DNA of 64,000 nt from Patiria miniata (taxonomy: Eukaryota > Echinodermata > Asteroidea > Valvatida > Asterinidae), in the NCBI RefSeq assembly GCF_015706575.1, contig NW_024037056.1, positions 12,909,176 to 12,973,175 of the forward strand, read 5' to 3'. How positions within the stretch are numbered: the stretch's first letter is position 1; every line of letters starts with the position of its first letter. The notes beneath the pieces were generated by a model. It was not told the DNA's origin. It saw only the letters and a program-made list of their open reading frames with translations, and did not search any database. Shown here piece by piece: positions 13,065 to 25,400 of this stretch. The translations under genes and the position numbers were made by a program.

Positions 13065-13762
13065 TGGGTTGATACTTGGTATGTACATAGACAGGGATGT
13101 GTTCTAGACGAAAATTGATGTGACGTCATGATGACTTCATCAGGTGTCATGTTACATCACATTAAAGGTGCATATTTTGAAGCCTTATCTACACAACTAT
13201 TGGTTCAACTGGGTTGATACTAATTGGTATGCGCATAAACAGGGATGTGTAATAGATGAAAATTGATGTGACGTCATGATGACATTGGGTGTCTGGCTAC
13301 ATCACATTAAAGGTGCATATTTTGAAGCCCTAGGTATCTACACAACTATGGGCTCAATTGGGTTGATACTTGGTATGTACATTAACAGGGATGTGTTCTA
13401 GACAAAAATTGATGTGACATCATGATGGCATCATCAGGTGTCATGCTGCATTACATTAAAGGTGCATATTTTGAAGCCTTATCTACACAACTTTGGGTTC
13501 AATTCGGTTGATACTTGATATGCACATAAACAGGGATGTGTTATAGACAAAAATTTATGTGACGTCATGATGACATCATTGGGTGTCATGTTACATCACA
13601 TTAAAGGTGCATATTTTGAAGCCCTGTACAACTATGGGTTCAATCTGGTTGATACTTGATATGCACATAAACAGAGATGTGTTATAGACAAAAATTGATG
13701 TGACGTCATGATGACATCATTGGGTGTCATGTTACATCACATTAAAGGTGATTCTTTGAACC
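13065..13762. repeat. five-unit tandem array (~145 bp) carrying TGACGTCA
   Basis: Five diverged copies of a 141-147-bp unit, anchored by GATGTGTTATAGACAAAAAT at about 13096, 13243, 13389, 13535 and 13676. Each has TTGATGTGACGTCATGATGA (the third copy has TGACATCA) and then TTAAAGGTGCATATTTTGAA. The octamer TGACGTCA is the cAMP-response-element consensus, but here it is part of the repeat unit. A reverse-oriented monomer is at 22222-22400 and a fragment is near 27148-27185. Confidence 0.8.
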
Positions 13763-14007
13763 CTAATATTGAAACAGAAAGCCAATTGGGTTGAAAGTGT
13801 GAACATGCATACATTGTCAAACAAGACACAAAGTATTTACAAAGAGCCGAAACAGATGGTTTGTCCACATGACAAACACATTTCTAGTTGTGCATTTTTT
13901 CATTTGAAACATGATTTTTTTTTGCTCTCTTAAAACTTGCTTTTGCTGCTGAGTGGACAGATTTGTCAAATCGGTGACACTGTTAATGGGAACATGCTGA
14001 CAATAAA
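13763..14007. other. short non-coding spacer
   Basis: AT-rich spacer between the 145-bp array and an inverted-repeat element. Nothing is recognised. Confidence 0.4.
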
Positions 14008-14229
14008 CATAGAGCGTTTTCGAAAGACCGGCTTTGGCTTTGTCTTCGGCTTAAGGAGATTTAAGGCCCAAAACTTCTGGAACTCCAGCTACATTTTGGT
14101 GCCTGTTATGCTTCAGGAACATTCAATCAGTTGACATGAAGCCAAACGTTAGAATATTTTTGTTTAGTTTGCCTCTCAGTGATTCAGAAGTCGGAGGCAA
14201 AGCCGAAGCTGAGCAAAGGCTTCGAAAAC
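14008..14229. mobile_element. small inverted-repeat element (possible MITE)
   Basis: The ends are inverted and imperfect. The left begins GTTTTCGAAAGACCGGCTTT. The complement of the right end begins GTTTTCGAAGCCTTTGCTCA and continues with CTTCGGCTTTGCC, which also occurs in the left arm. No clean target-site duplication is visible, so assignment as a MITE is tentative. Confidence 0.4.
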
Positions 14230-15708
14230 CCCCATAGCTGTAGTTCTGCAAGCGTGTCTCAAACACAATCTTAATTTTAGGGAAGAAATTCTGCTTGATA
14301 GAGTACCCCATTCACGTTTGCATACCCCCATTGTAATTGGTCTGCCCAGAACTGTGGCAAGGCAATAAGAGGCATCCCGTAAGCTAGGAGGTGCCGTTAA
14401 CTCTTGAAGTATACAGAAATACTTGCCTACGTTAGATGAAATTAAATCAAGTGGCCTGTCGACTCTAGTGGGCCTCATTCGGAGCCGGCATACTGGCTCG
14501 CCGCAAGTAGAGGAATTTCCAACTGATGTTATTGTGTCTACATGAATGTTGCCTTCACAAGGGGCAATGCTCCCAAGACCACTGTGTCTCGACTCCCAAG
14601 CTCCAGCCCCACAGGAAATCAAAGGCAATTCTATACATGTACATTGATCTATCCCTTAAAACCCAAAATTGAAATTGCTTTGTTAAAAAGAGCTTTCCAG
14701 AACAACTTAAAAATGGGGAAAATAATCCTTGTCATAAAAAACGAGAATGGACAGGCCTCAGGTTTAATAGCAGCATTGAAAAACTGAAAGATGGGGGAAC
14801 TTATCCAATGGGATAATCAATTGAGTTCCGAAGAAAAATCAGTTCCGCGAGTGAAGAAAATTCCCAAAGTGCATAGTCAAGGAAATTCAGTTATAATGGC
14901 AGGACTATTGACGACTCCGTTGAAATAGCTAACAGACAGCAGGATGGTTAATGCCCCCTTTTGAAATCTTGAAATGAAAAAAAATGATGTCGCACTGTTG
15001 AAACAAAACATTTACCCAGACACCCCCCTCCCGAAGTTTGGCCCTAGTTACGTCACTGTTTAGGATATGGGCAATCCGTTAATCTGGACGACATGTCAGA
15101 CACTTTAAAGACCTACTGCTGGAAAAGTAATATATGACATCTAATGAGTAGAAAACAATTACAGACCAAAGTAAGGGACCACCGCCTTTAAACGAACTTG
15201 TACATGTCCATCATGTGGTCGGACGTACATGTGCGTTGATATTTACGGAATTGCCCGTGTATATAATTCATGTTCCTATGACGTACATAATTCTAGATGT
15301 CTTCCCTGATCCGTACGTATTCCCCTCTGCATCAGGCAACGGTATCAGACATACTGTTTACTGGCCTGGCCTGTCCTAGATTTAGCCCTCGCCAGCCAGT
15401 GATGACAAGGAGGAGATATAACTAGAGTCCGTCTGTAATGCGACTCGATGATGGATGTTTCTAGTTTATATCGGTACTTTAACTGTGTCATAACGGTTAT
15501 TTACTTTTTTTGTCAAAGCCTTTTAAGTTAGTTTGTTGAGTTTATGTTAAAATGTTGAACATTTTGGAGGGCGTGTTTCCAAAATGCAATAATTGCCATT
15601 TGGTAACATTTTAGAATCCTGCCCTCTCCTGGTTGTTCAAGGTTTTGGCGGCCGTTATGTTGTGAACTACAAATGAAAATAGAATACAGAAACAAAATAT
15701 GTAGTTTA
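14230..15708. other. non-coding stretch, nothing recognised
   Basis: No exon, repeat or RNA gene could be supported in this 1.5 kb. The open frames are short and lack protein features. Confidence 0.4.
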
Positions 15709-16074
15709 GGCCAAAAAAAAAAGTCTCCGGTTTCTGGTATGCGCGCGCGTCGCCGTAGCCATGCGCGTCGGAAAAATGAAACAAGTTTTTTTCAATGAAA
15801 GATGATGTCTCAAAACCGCCAAACTCACTGGTTTGACTGGAATCCTGCTGCTGCACAATTTTAACATGTTTTTGGATGGGGCTATGATCGAGAATAAGCT
15901 TTATGTGGCCTCTCTGGACTCCCATATATTTGCACTAAGTTTAGTCGGGCACCATTTGCAGTCATCAGCCGACATTTGAGGCAAAAAAAATAAGGTAAAA
16001 AAAAAAAAAGCCGCGTCACCGCACCACTTTTTGGGCAAGCTCCATTCCAGAAACTGGAGACTTTTTTTTTGGCC
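15709..16074. mobile_element. PIF/Harbinger-type MITE, copy 1
   Basis: A 366-bp element with inverted ends GGCCAAAAAAAAAAGTCTCC / GGAGACTTTTTTTTTGGCC, extending inward through TTTCTGG/CCAGAAA. It is flanked on both sides by TTA (15706-15708 and 16075-16077). A 3-bp TWA duplication is the hallmark of the PIF/Harbinger superfamily. A second copy lies at 51578-51945 with TAA flanks. It has no coding capacity, so it is non-autonomous. Confidence 0.8.
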
Positions 16075-16318
16075 TTAGAAACTGCTCTTATACTATTGTA
16101 TGCTCTATTAGTTTTCATAACTGTACAACTTTTTTACTTTTTAATATGTATATATCGCATTTTTTGGAAATGATGTCTTCAGTTCTAAAATCGGAATGTT
16201 ACACAGGGTCAAACTTGCTTTGCATTCGCTTCGCATGAATTATGAACCGGCCTTTAGAGTTTCGAGGAATCTTTGGTAAAAAAATTAATTGAAACTTTTA
16301 TTTTTTCTCTTCTTGCAG

Positions 16319-16445
16319 GAATTGGTAATTGTGTTAACTCTTACTATTGAGTGCATCTTAAGAATATGGTCGGCCGGCTGCAGGAGTCGATACCAGGGGC
16401 ATTATGGGAGACTTCGCTTTATAAGACGACCTCTATGTATTTTAG
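16319..16445 (+). CDS. KCNQ1: KCNQ exon, S2 and S2-S3 linker (127 nt)
   Basis: The exon follows a pyrimidine-rich tract and CAG acceptor (16316-16318) and ends at donor GTAAGT (16446). It begins in phase 0 with [20 protein letters not shown] and ends after CIL plus one base. WSAGC-R-Y and GRLRF are family landmarks after S2. The frame stays open past the donor to 16657, so a retained intron would add about 70 unrelated residues before a stop. Confidence 0.93.
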
Positions 16446-19400
16446 GTAAGTGTGAGGGATGTTTGGAAGGGATGGGATATGGGTCATCATGTGGAACATT
16501 CTTGACCACGAAAATTCAATCAAAGGCTGCCAAATGGGCAATGGTTCCTCTTTGTGAGCATATAGGATCATTTGCTTCTGAAGGGATTGGATATGGGTCA
16601 TCAAGAGAATTGTTCTTGACTACAAAATTCAATCGAAGTCAGTATAAATACTGTTGAGATCACTCTTGCGAATCAGTGTTTGTGGCGTTTGGCTGTGTAT
16701 CAGAAGTTGGCTGGGAAAGTTTGCCTTTTGAAAATTTAGGAATTGTCTGCAAAAATAAGCCTGGCGCGAAGTGGTTAAAATAGTTACACCTTATAGTGTA
16801 GCGTTGATTAAAAAAATCTATGATGAGAAGTGAACACATTGGCAATTTTTAAATAAAAGAGCTGAATTTCATATTTTCAGTTTCACAAGCAAAAACACCA
16901 TTGAGAAGGTTTGCCCTGGAGGTATCTAACATGACAAAACAGACTTCCAAAGAGTCTAAGCTTCAGAAGGACAATGTCAAAAAAAAAAGTTTGATCTGGC
17001 AAACATCCACTTCCGAAACATGGGGGAAAACATCCGGGAAAACTACGTATTGAAAAGCCACATCGCTCCCTTTAACTGCAAAATCCCCCTTTTAAATCAA
17101 TCAATTTACTGCAAGATCCACTATGCGTCATTCACTAGTAAATCCCAACAAATATGATGGCTGGCTCCAATTGGATTCTCTCCACTTCAAGACAAGGCAA
17201 ACAAAAAAACAAAATAAAACTGATTGCATGTTTTCCATTAGGAAGTGAATCAATTTGTAGGAGTAGCCGGCGTGTTTGCCCGGTCGTCCCTGTCAATATG
17301 CCAGGCGATTCCCCCGTCATTTCCAGTATTTGCTAATTTATTTTTTTTTCTCACCTGCACGTAGCAATCACCTCAAAAGGAACACTTCAAATTTTTGATT
17401 CAAAACCGCGACAGCTTGTCTTGTTGTGAAACGCCGCACGAGCGAGCGCATATAATGAGGTACTGCACGTGCTCAGTGTTTTTTCCTTCCCTGCTTTGGT
17501 ACTATAAAAAAAAAAGGGGGACGTATTTACATCTCGCGCGGAACGTGTGCGTAGGACAATCTGCCGCGCTGGCCATCATTGTCAGGCTGTCGCGTTCGTT
17601 TGCAGAATCGTCCCTCATTTGAGCGATTCGGCATGACAGGGCTTTATCTGCTGCCGGCCGGGTGTTATTGCACAGCTGAAAAATCACAAATGCTTAGATA
17701 ATTAAGATTTTATGAAAGGGGGGATCTTTCCTGGATCAGATTCCTGAACCGTTTGTGGCATGTGCAGATTAGAAGCCCAGATAACTCAGTCAGTGATGTG
17801 AAAATGAATGATTCAAACTTTATTAGCAAAACAAGACTTTCAATTTACTTTTTCTCTAAAGTGGGCATTATTATTTATGTATTGAAAATGTGTCACTGAT
17901 TTCACAAGTTTCACTCGCTGTGTTGTTTGTCTTATTCAGTTAAAGGCAATATACAACATTTGCAAATATCAAAAAACAAAACAACCAAATTATTATGAAA
18001 TACCTTACTTGACTGTAAGTGAATAATAGTCTCAAGCATTTTGTGAAATCATGGCACCTGGTGTGCTGTCATTTCCAAGAAAAGTGGAATTTTTGTATCA
18101 ATTTCCAACAATGGTTGGCCAACCATAAAGTAACCTTGTTTCAAATACTGCCCCCAATTTACCAAATTTAGTTAGTCCACATTTTGTTTGCAATCGGTTA
18201 CACATCTGTGAACGGGTACAAACCAGCTAGTCTGGTTCCCTGACTTGACAATTCCCTGATGTCTATAAATTGTTCCGTTTTGTCTGGAGGAGGGTCAGGG
18301 AATCAGGCCACAAGAACTTACTTTTTTCTTGGTTTTTCCAGCATCCAGTGTAACAATAATGCTATACTAATCCCCAAATCTATCCAGTTCTGAAAATTTC
18401 TGAGAATTGTCCACACAAATGTCTACACATTGTTGGTTTTAACTCACTAAAACCCATTTCTAGTCCAATGTAGATGAGTGGAAGGCTACCGTAGCTGCAA
18501 ACGTCCTGTCTGTTAACTAGCTTAAATAAATACACTTAAAAAAAACAGGAGAATGCTGTTCACGTGTTCCTTTTCTCTGAAGCCCTAGGTGCCAAAATAT
18601 GCATCAATTTGTAAAAATCTTGGAGCTAGATTGTCCGTCCAAACTTCCACTGTTTGTTCAAAAATCATATTGACATACATTCTCAGCTTAATTTGAAAAA
18701 CGGCTTGTTATTGCACTCCTCCCAACACATCACTTGATGCTTCCCAATTCGGGAAGCCGTTGTCCAAACATTTTCTCTGATATTCCAGCCGCCATGATTG
18801 AGGTTATTTTTGTGGGATAAGTGTAGTCTCAACTCCAGTCACTCACCGCATGTAAGGGACTTAACCCTTAAACCCATTAGCCTGGGGAAACACTCCTTGA
18901 GTGACGCAGTATTTTTTATTTTTATTCCGCTTGTGGCACAGTCTAGCATTTCATTTCTTAAAATAAACCGGCCAGAAAGATTTTTTTTTTAAGTCACGGG
19001 AAATTCCTCGACTTGATAAAATGCCAAAATAGGCTCCCGGTCGGAAACGGTGGTACGATCTTGCATTTCGCGCAAGTTTCTTAAAATAAACCGGCCTGAA
19101 AGAGTTGTTTCAGTCGCGCAAAATTCCTCGACTTGACGGAATGCCAAGATAGGCTCCCGGTCTGAAACAGACAATCGATCGGGTGGGTGGCGTATTAGTT
19201 ATGCTCAATTGAGTTCCTGTCCCCAAATAGGACACTGCGGAGCCACGATGGCACCTCTCCAACCGCCGTTCAACCTTAAGCTTGCCCTGTCCGTTTTTAA
19301 ACCCACACCCATCAGAAGAAACTCTGTCACGCGAAAATAACTCATCAGCCTTATTTCCCGCTCCTTTTCAAGCTTTAAAATCCAATTTATCCACATCCCA

Positions 19401-22400
19401 GACTCCCTCCTCATTCCACGTTTTCCATCACTCGTCTTTTAAATAGTTACTATTTTAAAAAATAAACAGGTGTTTTTCCGAACTGAAGAAACCTTCACGC
19501 AAATACACGTCTGTCGTGTGGAACACTATAGTCCTGCATGTAAAGGTATAGCATCGATTTAGGTAAACGACATCTCGGGTTTTCGTGATCGAGTTTCCAG
19601 TGCCTACCCCCCGCAGGGCACAACGGCGCAGAGTATCTGAGTGGCACCCTGGAATTCTACTTCCCGCATCATCTCTAGTTTTTTTCTTCTTCTTCTTCTT
19701 TTTTTGTGTTCCTCTTCGCCTCATCTTAACAAAGTTAGTCCCCTTCTGGTTTGGTTCCCAGTGGCCTATTGCATCTTCTGCATGGCTGATTGAGTTGCAA
19801 GTCGGCCCCAGGGTTCATATTGGACGAGAGCCGAGAAACCTCTTTCATTCCCGTCCCTTGTCAATTTTTTTGTTGTTTTCGTTTCGGTGAGGCATTTTTT
19901 TTTTCCCTCTTGGAAATATTTTTCATGTAAATTCATTTCAGAGGCTCTTAAAGTGCTTTTGAGTTGCCCCGGAGAAACACGGTCAAATTCAATAGGTTTG
20001 GAGGAGAAGCTTGTTTAACTGGCAGTCAGAAATTTTTGCCTGTAAGCAATAAAAGCATAAGCCAACAATTCTTGCTTACTGGCCTTTTTTTATTGACTTA
20101 TAAACTCTAGTATCTAGGAGAGGCTCACTAAATTCGGTGTCAAGTTTTGTGAACAAGAAATAAGAGGCTACATTATTTAGAACAAACAACTGCAGATTTT
20201 TTTAAAAATGTTATCTGAAAAATCACTATTTTTGTTAGGACTACGAAGAATGTTACATATTGCTGCAAAATTGAGACACCTCACAAGTTTTGTGTCTGGG
20301 TCATAACTTTATGTCTTTGAAATCTCCAAAGATCTTTTTAGGATCACATGAACCCTCAAAGATGCTGACAACATTTGAAATGACCAACATAGAGCTGGAT
20401 AAACTCACTATAAACGTAGGGCACCAATAGAGTGTGTGTACGTCATCGAGTGGTCGCAAGTTCAAAACCCTTTTCATTGTTTTTGTTTTTGTTTTTTTCC
20501 TCAACCTTATATCAATGTAAAGTGTCATTATTTCAACAAAAAGGCTAATATGCCTGTACAATGTTTAAATATGGTTCGTATCAATTTCTTCATTCTAGCT
20601 AATATTTATTTCTCGGAAAATAAAGGCAAAGGGGCAATCCACTCCGTTCACAAGTACCCCTTCACCGGCAAAGAAAGTACAGTTGGGGGTGACCGAACGA
20701 CGCCATCTTGCCTGACTGCTATTTTTTGCCGCGAAGCGCGGCCACTATGTGTACATTGTACAAATCCCCTGGTGTACGTGCGTCACACACAAGGAACGGT
20801 GCGTGCGTCAACCAGCAAAATGTATGTGTCCCGCACATGGGACGTCGTTGCTAGGTAAAAGGGCGCCCTCTTCTGTTGGCGCACGGAGCCCATTACCACT
20901 CCCACCAAGTCAGGTTAATATTCAACAATCTTTTCTCGTTTTTTTTTACGGACTTGTGATGACTTGAATTCCTCCCTCCCCCCCCCCAAAAAAAAATCCC
21001 CAGCAAAATCAATATTGGCCTTTGTGAAATATTTCATATGAATCTCGTCTTGATTTTCCCCAGATATCGTGGTAGTGTTTGCCTCAGTATTGATCATTGC
21101 CGTGGGCACCAAGAATGCAAAGTTTATGGAGCCGGCCTTCCGAGGCCTTCGCTTCCTGCAGATCCTGCGCATGGTGAGGCTGGACAGGCGGGGCAGCACC
21201 TGGAAGCTGCTGGGCTCTGTCGTGTGGGCGCACAGACAGGTAGAAACGCTTTGCATTTGGGCGTTGATGCATCGACATATAAATAAAACCTAGACACAAA
21301 ATTTACTGCTTTTACGTTGCGAATTGTGTGAGCAAAACAGGCTGCGTCAAGCGGCATGTGACGATATGCTACGCAATGAGCGAATGTCATGTGGCTTTAA
21401 ATCACGCACATACATACACGTACGTAAGCGCGCAACCGATGATTTAGTTGCGTACAGTACGAGTCGGATTTGGTTGAAATATTCTATGCGCGCAGCATTT
21501 ACTTACAGATGCGATAGAAATGTTGTGTGTAGGTTTTATTAGATGTCTTTTCAAATGCAATTAGGGCAATTCACAGATGCAGTGCGCCACCAAGAGTTTG
21601 CCATGGAGAGTCCATTTTTCAAGTTAACGGTTGTCAACTCATAGCCCATTTGAATGAGTGTCAGTAGACAACTTGAGCTAATTAATCATAAATTGGAGCA
21701 TAGCGTTCTGCTGCCTTGCAAAAAACACCATATTGATAGAAAGAAAAAAAAAGGCAAACATATACTCGAATCATACGCTTACGAAACTACTGACCGAAAA
21801 AAAAAAAAAACAATGTCAAATGTCCCGCGCTGCGAATTTGTCAGCCATCTCCCACAATGCACTGGGAAAAATGAACTCTCCGTGGCAAACTCTTGGTGGC
21901 GCACTGCATTGTGAATTGCCTGAATTGAATGTGAACTTAAAGTAGCACCACTTGTTCACATTGATGCTAATGTAAATAATTAGTGTTTTTTTTCTCTCTG
22001 TGTATTTTTATTTTGGATGCAGGAGCTACTTACGACATGGTACATTGGTTTCTTAGCTCTTATATCCATATCATTCCTTGTATACACACTGGAGCATGAG
22101 AATAACCCTAGAGACTACGCGACGCTACCGGACGCATTGTGGTATGGTTTGGTAAGTGACCCCTCTACTCCCCACGTCGCCGCTCTGGTGCACCCCGCTA
22201 TGTCAAAAATCCGTATAAAATCAAATGATGAGGTCATCATGACGTCACCTCAAGTTTCATCTGTAACGCATCCCGGTATGTGCACATACACAGTTTCAAC
22301 CTAATTAATTGGCCTTGTAGTTCTGTAGATTTAGGCCACTGAAAAAAATGCACCTTTAAGATGATGTCATATGACATGATGACGTCATCATATCGTCACT

Positions 22401-25400
22401 CTTCGGGACACAGCTTTACTATGGGGACTATGCATATATGCTAACTTTGAATGATGTATGACAAAATTGAATGCCCAAAGTGGCTGGGAGAAAAATCATG
22501 CACAAAGTCTATGGGATTTGGGAAAGAATAAAAAGGAAGAAGAAAGACAAAAAATTAGAACAAAAACAAAGGCTTTTCCGTAACTTTGCAGAAAAGCCAA
22601 TGAGCATTAGGACATAGAAGATGAATGTTGGACCCTGTGAAGTGGGACTTCAAATATAGCATCTGGTGTTTAAATTGTGAAAAACCATTTAACCACTGGA
22701 CTATAGTTTGGTAATAAAAAGCACAAGCCCAGCATTTAACATGTAGGATTTTGTCCAGCTGTCTAGTTAGTACTAGTGGTTTTATAATTCAGGCTATTCA
22801 CCAGCTCGGTGACTAGTTAGACATCTGCACTAGTAAGCAGGAGGTCGTGGGTTCGAGTCCCAACCAAGAAATCTTGTGAATTCTTTTTCTTATAAGTTTT
22901 CAGCACGGAGCACTTGTATGGTACTTTTAAAAAAATCGCTTCAGTGTAGGGCAAAATTCCATCTTGATACCCATCCTGCTGTCTTGCATTGGTTTTTCTC
23001 CCCCATTTTTTTTCACACTTTTTCTGTTACTTCCATTCCGTAAATTCCTCCTCGTGTTTTTCCCACCACTTTGCAATCTCATCCCTCATCCATCCTCTGA
23101 TAAAAAGACTGCCGCTGGTGCACTCGACAAGAGAACCACCCCAAGGGAACAAAGCAACGAGTTTCCAATTCAGTTACTGGAATTGGGGTCGTACTTATTT
23201 CACCCCAACCTTTCATCAAAGATAGAAACGAGAAAAAAAAACCCTAACACTAAAAACAACCTGAGAAAAATCGTAAATTGAAAAAAGGTAGATGGGCAAA
23301 AAAAAAAATGGTAGGGATGCAAGAAATATGGTGTTAATGGCACTGGGGAATAATCGAAAGAAACAGAGCGAAAAATTGATGGGGATGTAACGAAACGGTC
23401 GAAAAGAGCTTGAAAATTGATGGATGTGTTTTTCGGTCGAGAGAGGTTCAGAAAGGTTTATCACCACACTCGTAGACACAAAAATGTGATATATGTGTGA
23501 ATGTTCCTAGTGGATGATGAAACTGTATTAAGATGGATAGCGACGTGGGCCGTAAGTCTTCTGTTGGGCTTAATGTGAAGTGGTTCAATCCATATGAAGT
23601 ACGCACTTGGGATGTGGTTGTTTTGGCTAAGTAGTTCAATAACCCAATTGTCAAAACGCTTGTGCTCACATATTGATGGTCAGATTTTTGGGGTAGTGGA
23701 AAGTGGTAGCGGAGAGGGAGACATACATGCAAATTGGACCCCTACCCACTTTTAGAAAATTGTATTTTGCCCCCCCCCCCCGACTTACTGAATCCCTGCT
23801 TCCGTGAAATGTGCTGTGCCCGACATCCACCACCACCCTACCCCTCCCCTACCCCTCCCCTACCCCACCCCTCCCCTCCCCCCAAAAAGTTTAATATATC
23901 AAATTACATCTGTAGATTGGTTGTAATCGCGCATATACTTTTTTATTGAACTGAATAAAAAAATTACAATTAAAATGTGAATGGTATGTTTGAAACTGGC
24001 CTGTGTTAAGGCCGTCATCCATTATTTATTGGGGCAGATAGGGGAGATATTTGGGGGAATTGTGCCTTTGATGATACAAGCATGGCATTTGGCACACAGT
24101 CAGAGTATGTCATGAGAAAGATGTCTGGCTATAGGGCCATCGCAGATTTGTCCTTTGGCTGCCATTGCTTGTTATTCTACCTATATTTTGTTAAAAGGAC
24201 AACGCTACGACGGCCCTATAGCCAAATACGTTTCTCATGACATACTCTTACTATGTGCCAAATGCCATGCTTGTATCATCAAAGGCACAATCCCAGCACC
24301 TATCTGCCGTACTACTTAATTGGCGCGCAACAGTGAACGTGAATTTATGACCTTACAGTAAGTATCCACACTGCAAAAAATCACACACTTGACGAATTTC
24401 ACAGCTTATATTTCCTGGCGTCATATTGTATCGGCATTCACGTGAAGTATTAACCGACACTTACATCAGTAGACACCAGGTTGCCAAGTTGACATTAATG
24501 CTGATACGTGTACATGTCGATCCTTACAAATTACAAACTTGTTAAGGAGTACACTATCAATTATTTCTTAAAGGGAATATACATCATTTGCTTTTGCTGT
24601 AATTTTCAGAAATGGATGGAATTGGGGGGTTGGAAATATATAGCAAATATAGTTACACTGACTTTTTGAGGTTTTGGGTTCAAAAATGCTATAAAAACCA
24701 AGAAAAACAATCATTTTCCTGTAGTCTGGTTCCCTGGCTCCATTTAAGAAGAAACAGAGCAGTTTACATACATTGGGGAATTGTAAGGTCAGGGAACCAG
24801 TCTAGCTGGCTTGTACCCGTTCATAGGTGTGTTATCGATTGCAAACAAGTGCGATGGTCAATTGGGGCCAGTATTTGAAAAAAACCCAGTTTTTTCCATC
24901 GCTGGTCGGCCGATCAGCGTTGGAAATTTATACAAAAATACCACTTATCTTGAAAATGACAGTATACCAGGTGCCATGATTTTACAGGATGCTTTACACT
25001 GTCATTCACTAACAGTCCAGCAAGGTATTTCAAAATGATTTGGTAGTTTTATTTTTTGATGTTTGCAAATGTTGTATTTTCCCTTTAAATCCAGCTCCTT
25101 ATAAAATAATGGAGAGAAGCCACTTCTCAGTGTTCACGGAATGTTCACAAGCCGCTCAGTCCGCGCACGAACATTCCCTTGGTTTTCAGCCAACCCTTGC
25201 AACCCACTGTTGCCGTGTTAATGAAAACGGTCTGGGTCATCGCACTTTTACACCTACATGTATGTGTGGGCGATGAAACGACCCGATAAAATACAGAACT
25301 TTGGAAAATAATGAATATATGCATGCCCTGGGTGCAGGACCTTTATTTGAAATTATACGGTTATATTTTTTTTAGAGGTGATGCAAAACTATAAATAAAT

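Larger units (their letters stand above)
22152..24032. other. KCNQ intron, 5' part
   Basis: Besides the repeats listed separately at 22222-22400 and 22795-22880, this holds purine-rich and C-rich low-complexity sequence (a poly-C run near 23770 and CCCCTACCCC repeats at 23840-23882). No exon is supported. Confidence 0.5.

Noticed and set aside
13065..13762. Promoter or enhancer with several CRE sites
   Set aside because: The sites belong to a tandem and dispersed repeat unit, so their presence alone is no evidence of regulation; kept as a testable finding only.
1..16318. Missing S1 exon of the channel in the 5' 16 kb
   Set aside because: I scanned for a ~91-nt exon with a hydrophobic S1 and a phase-0 donor and found no convincing candidate. 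A translated search with KCNQ1 S1 would settle it.
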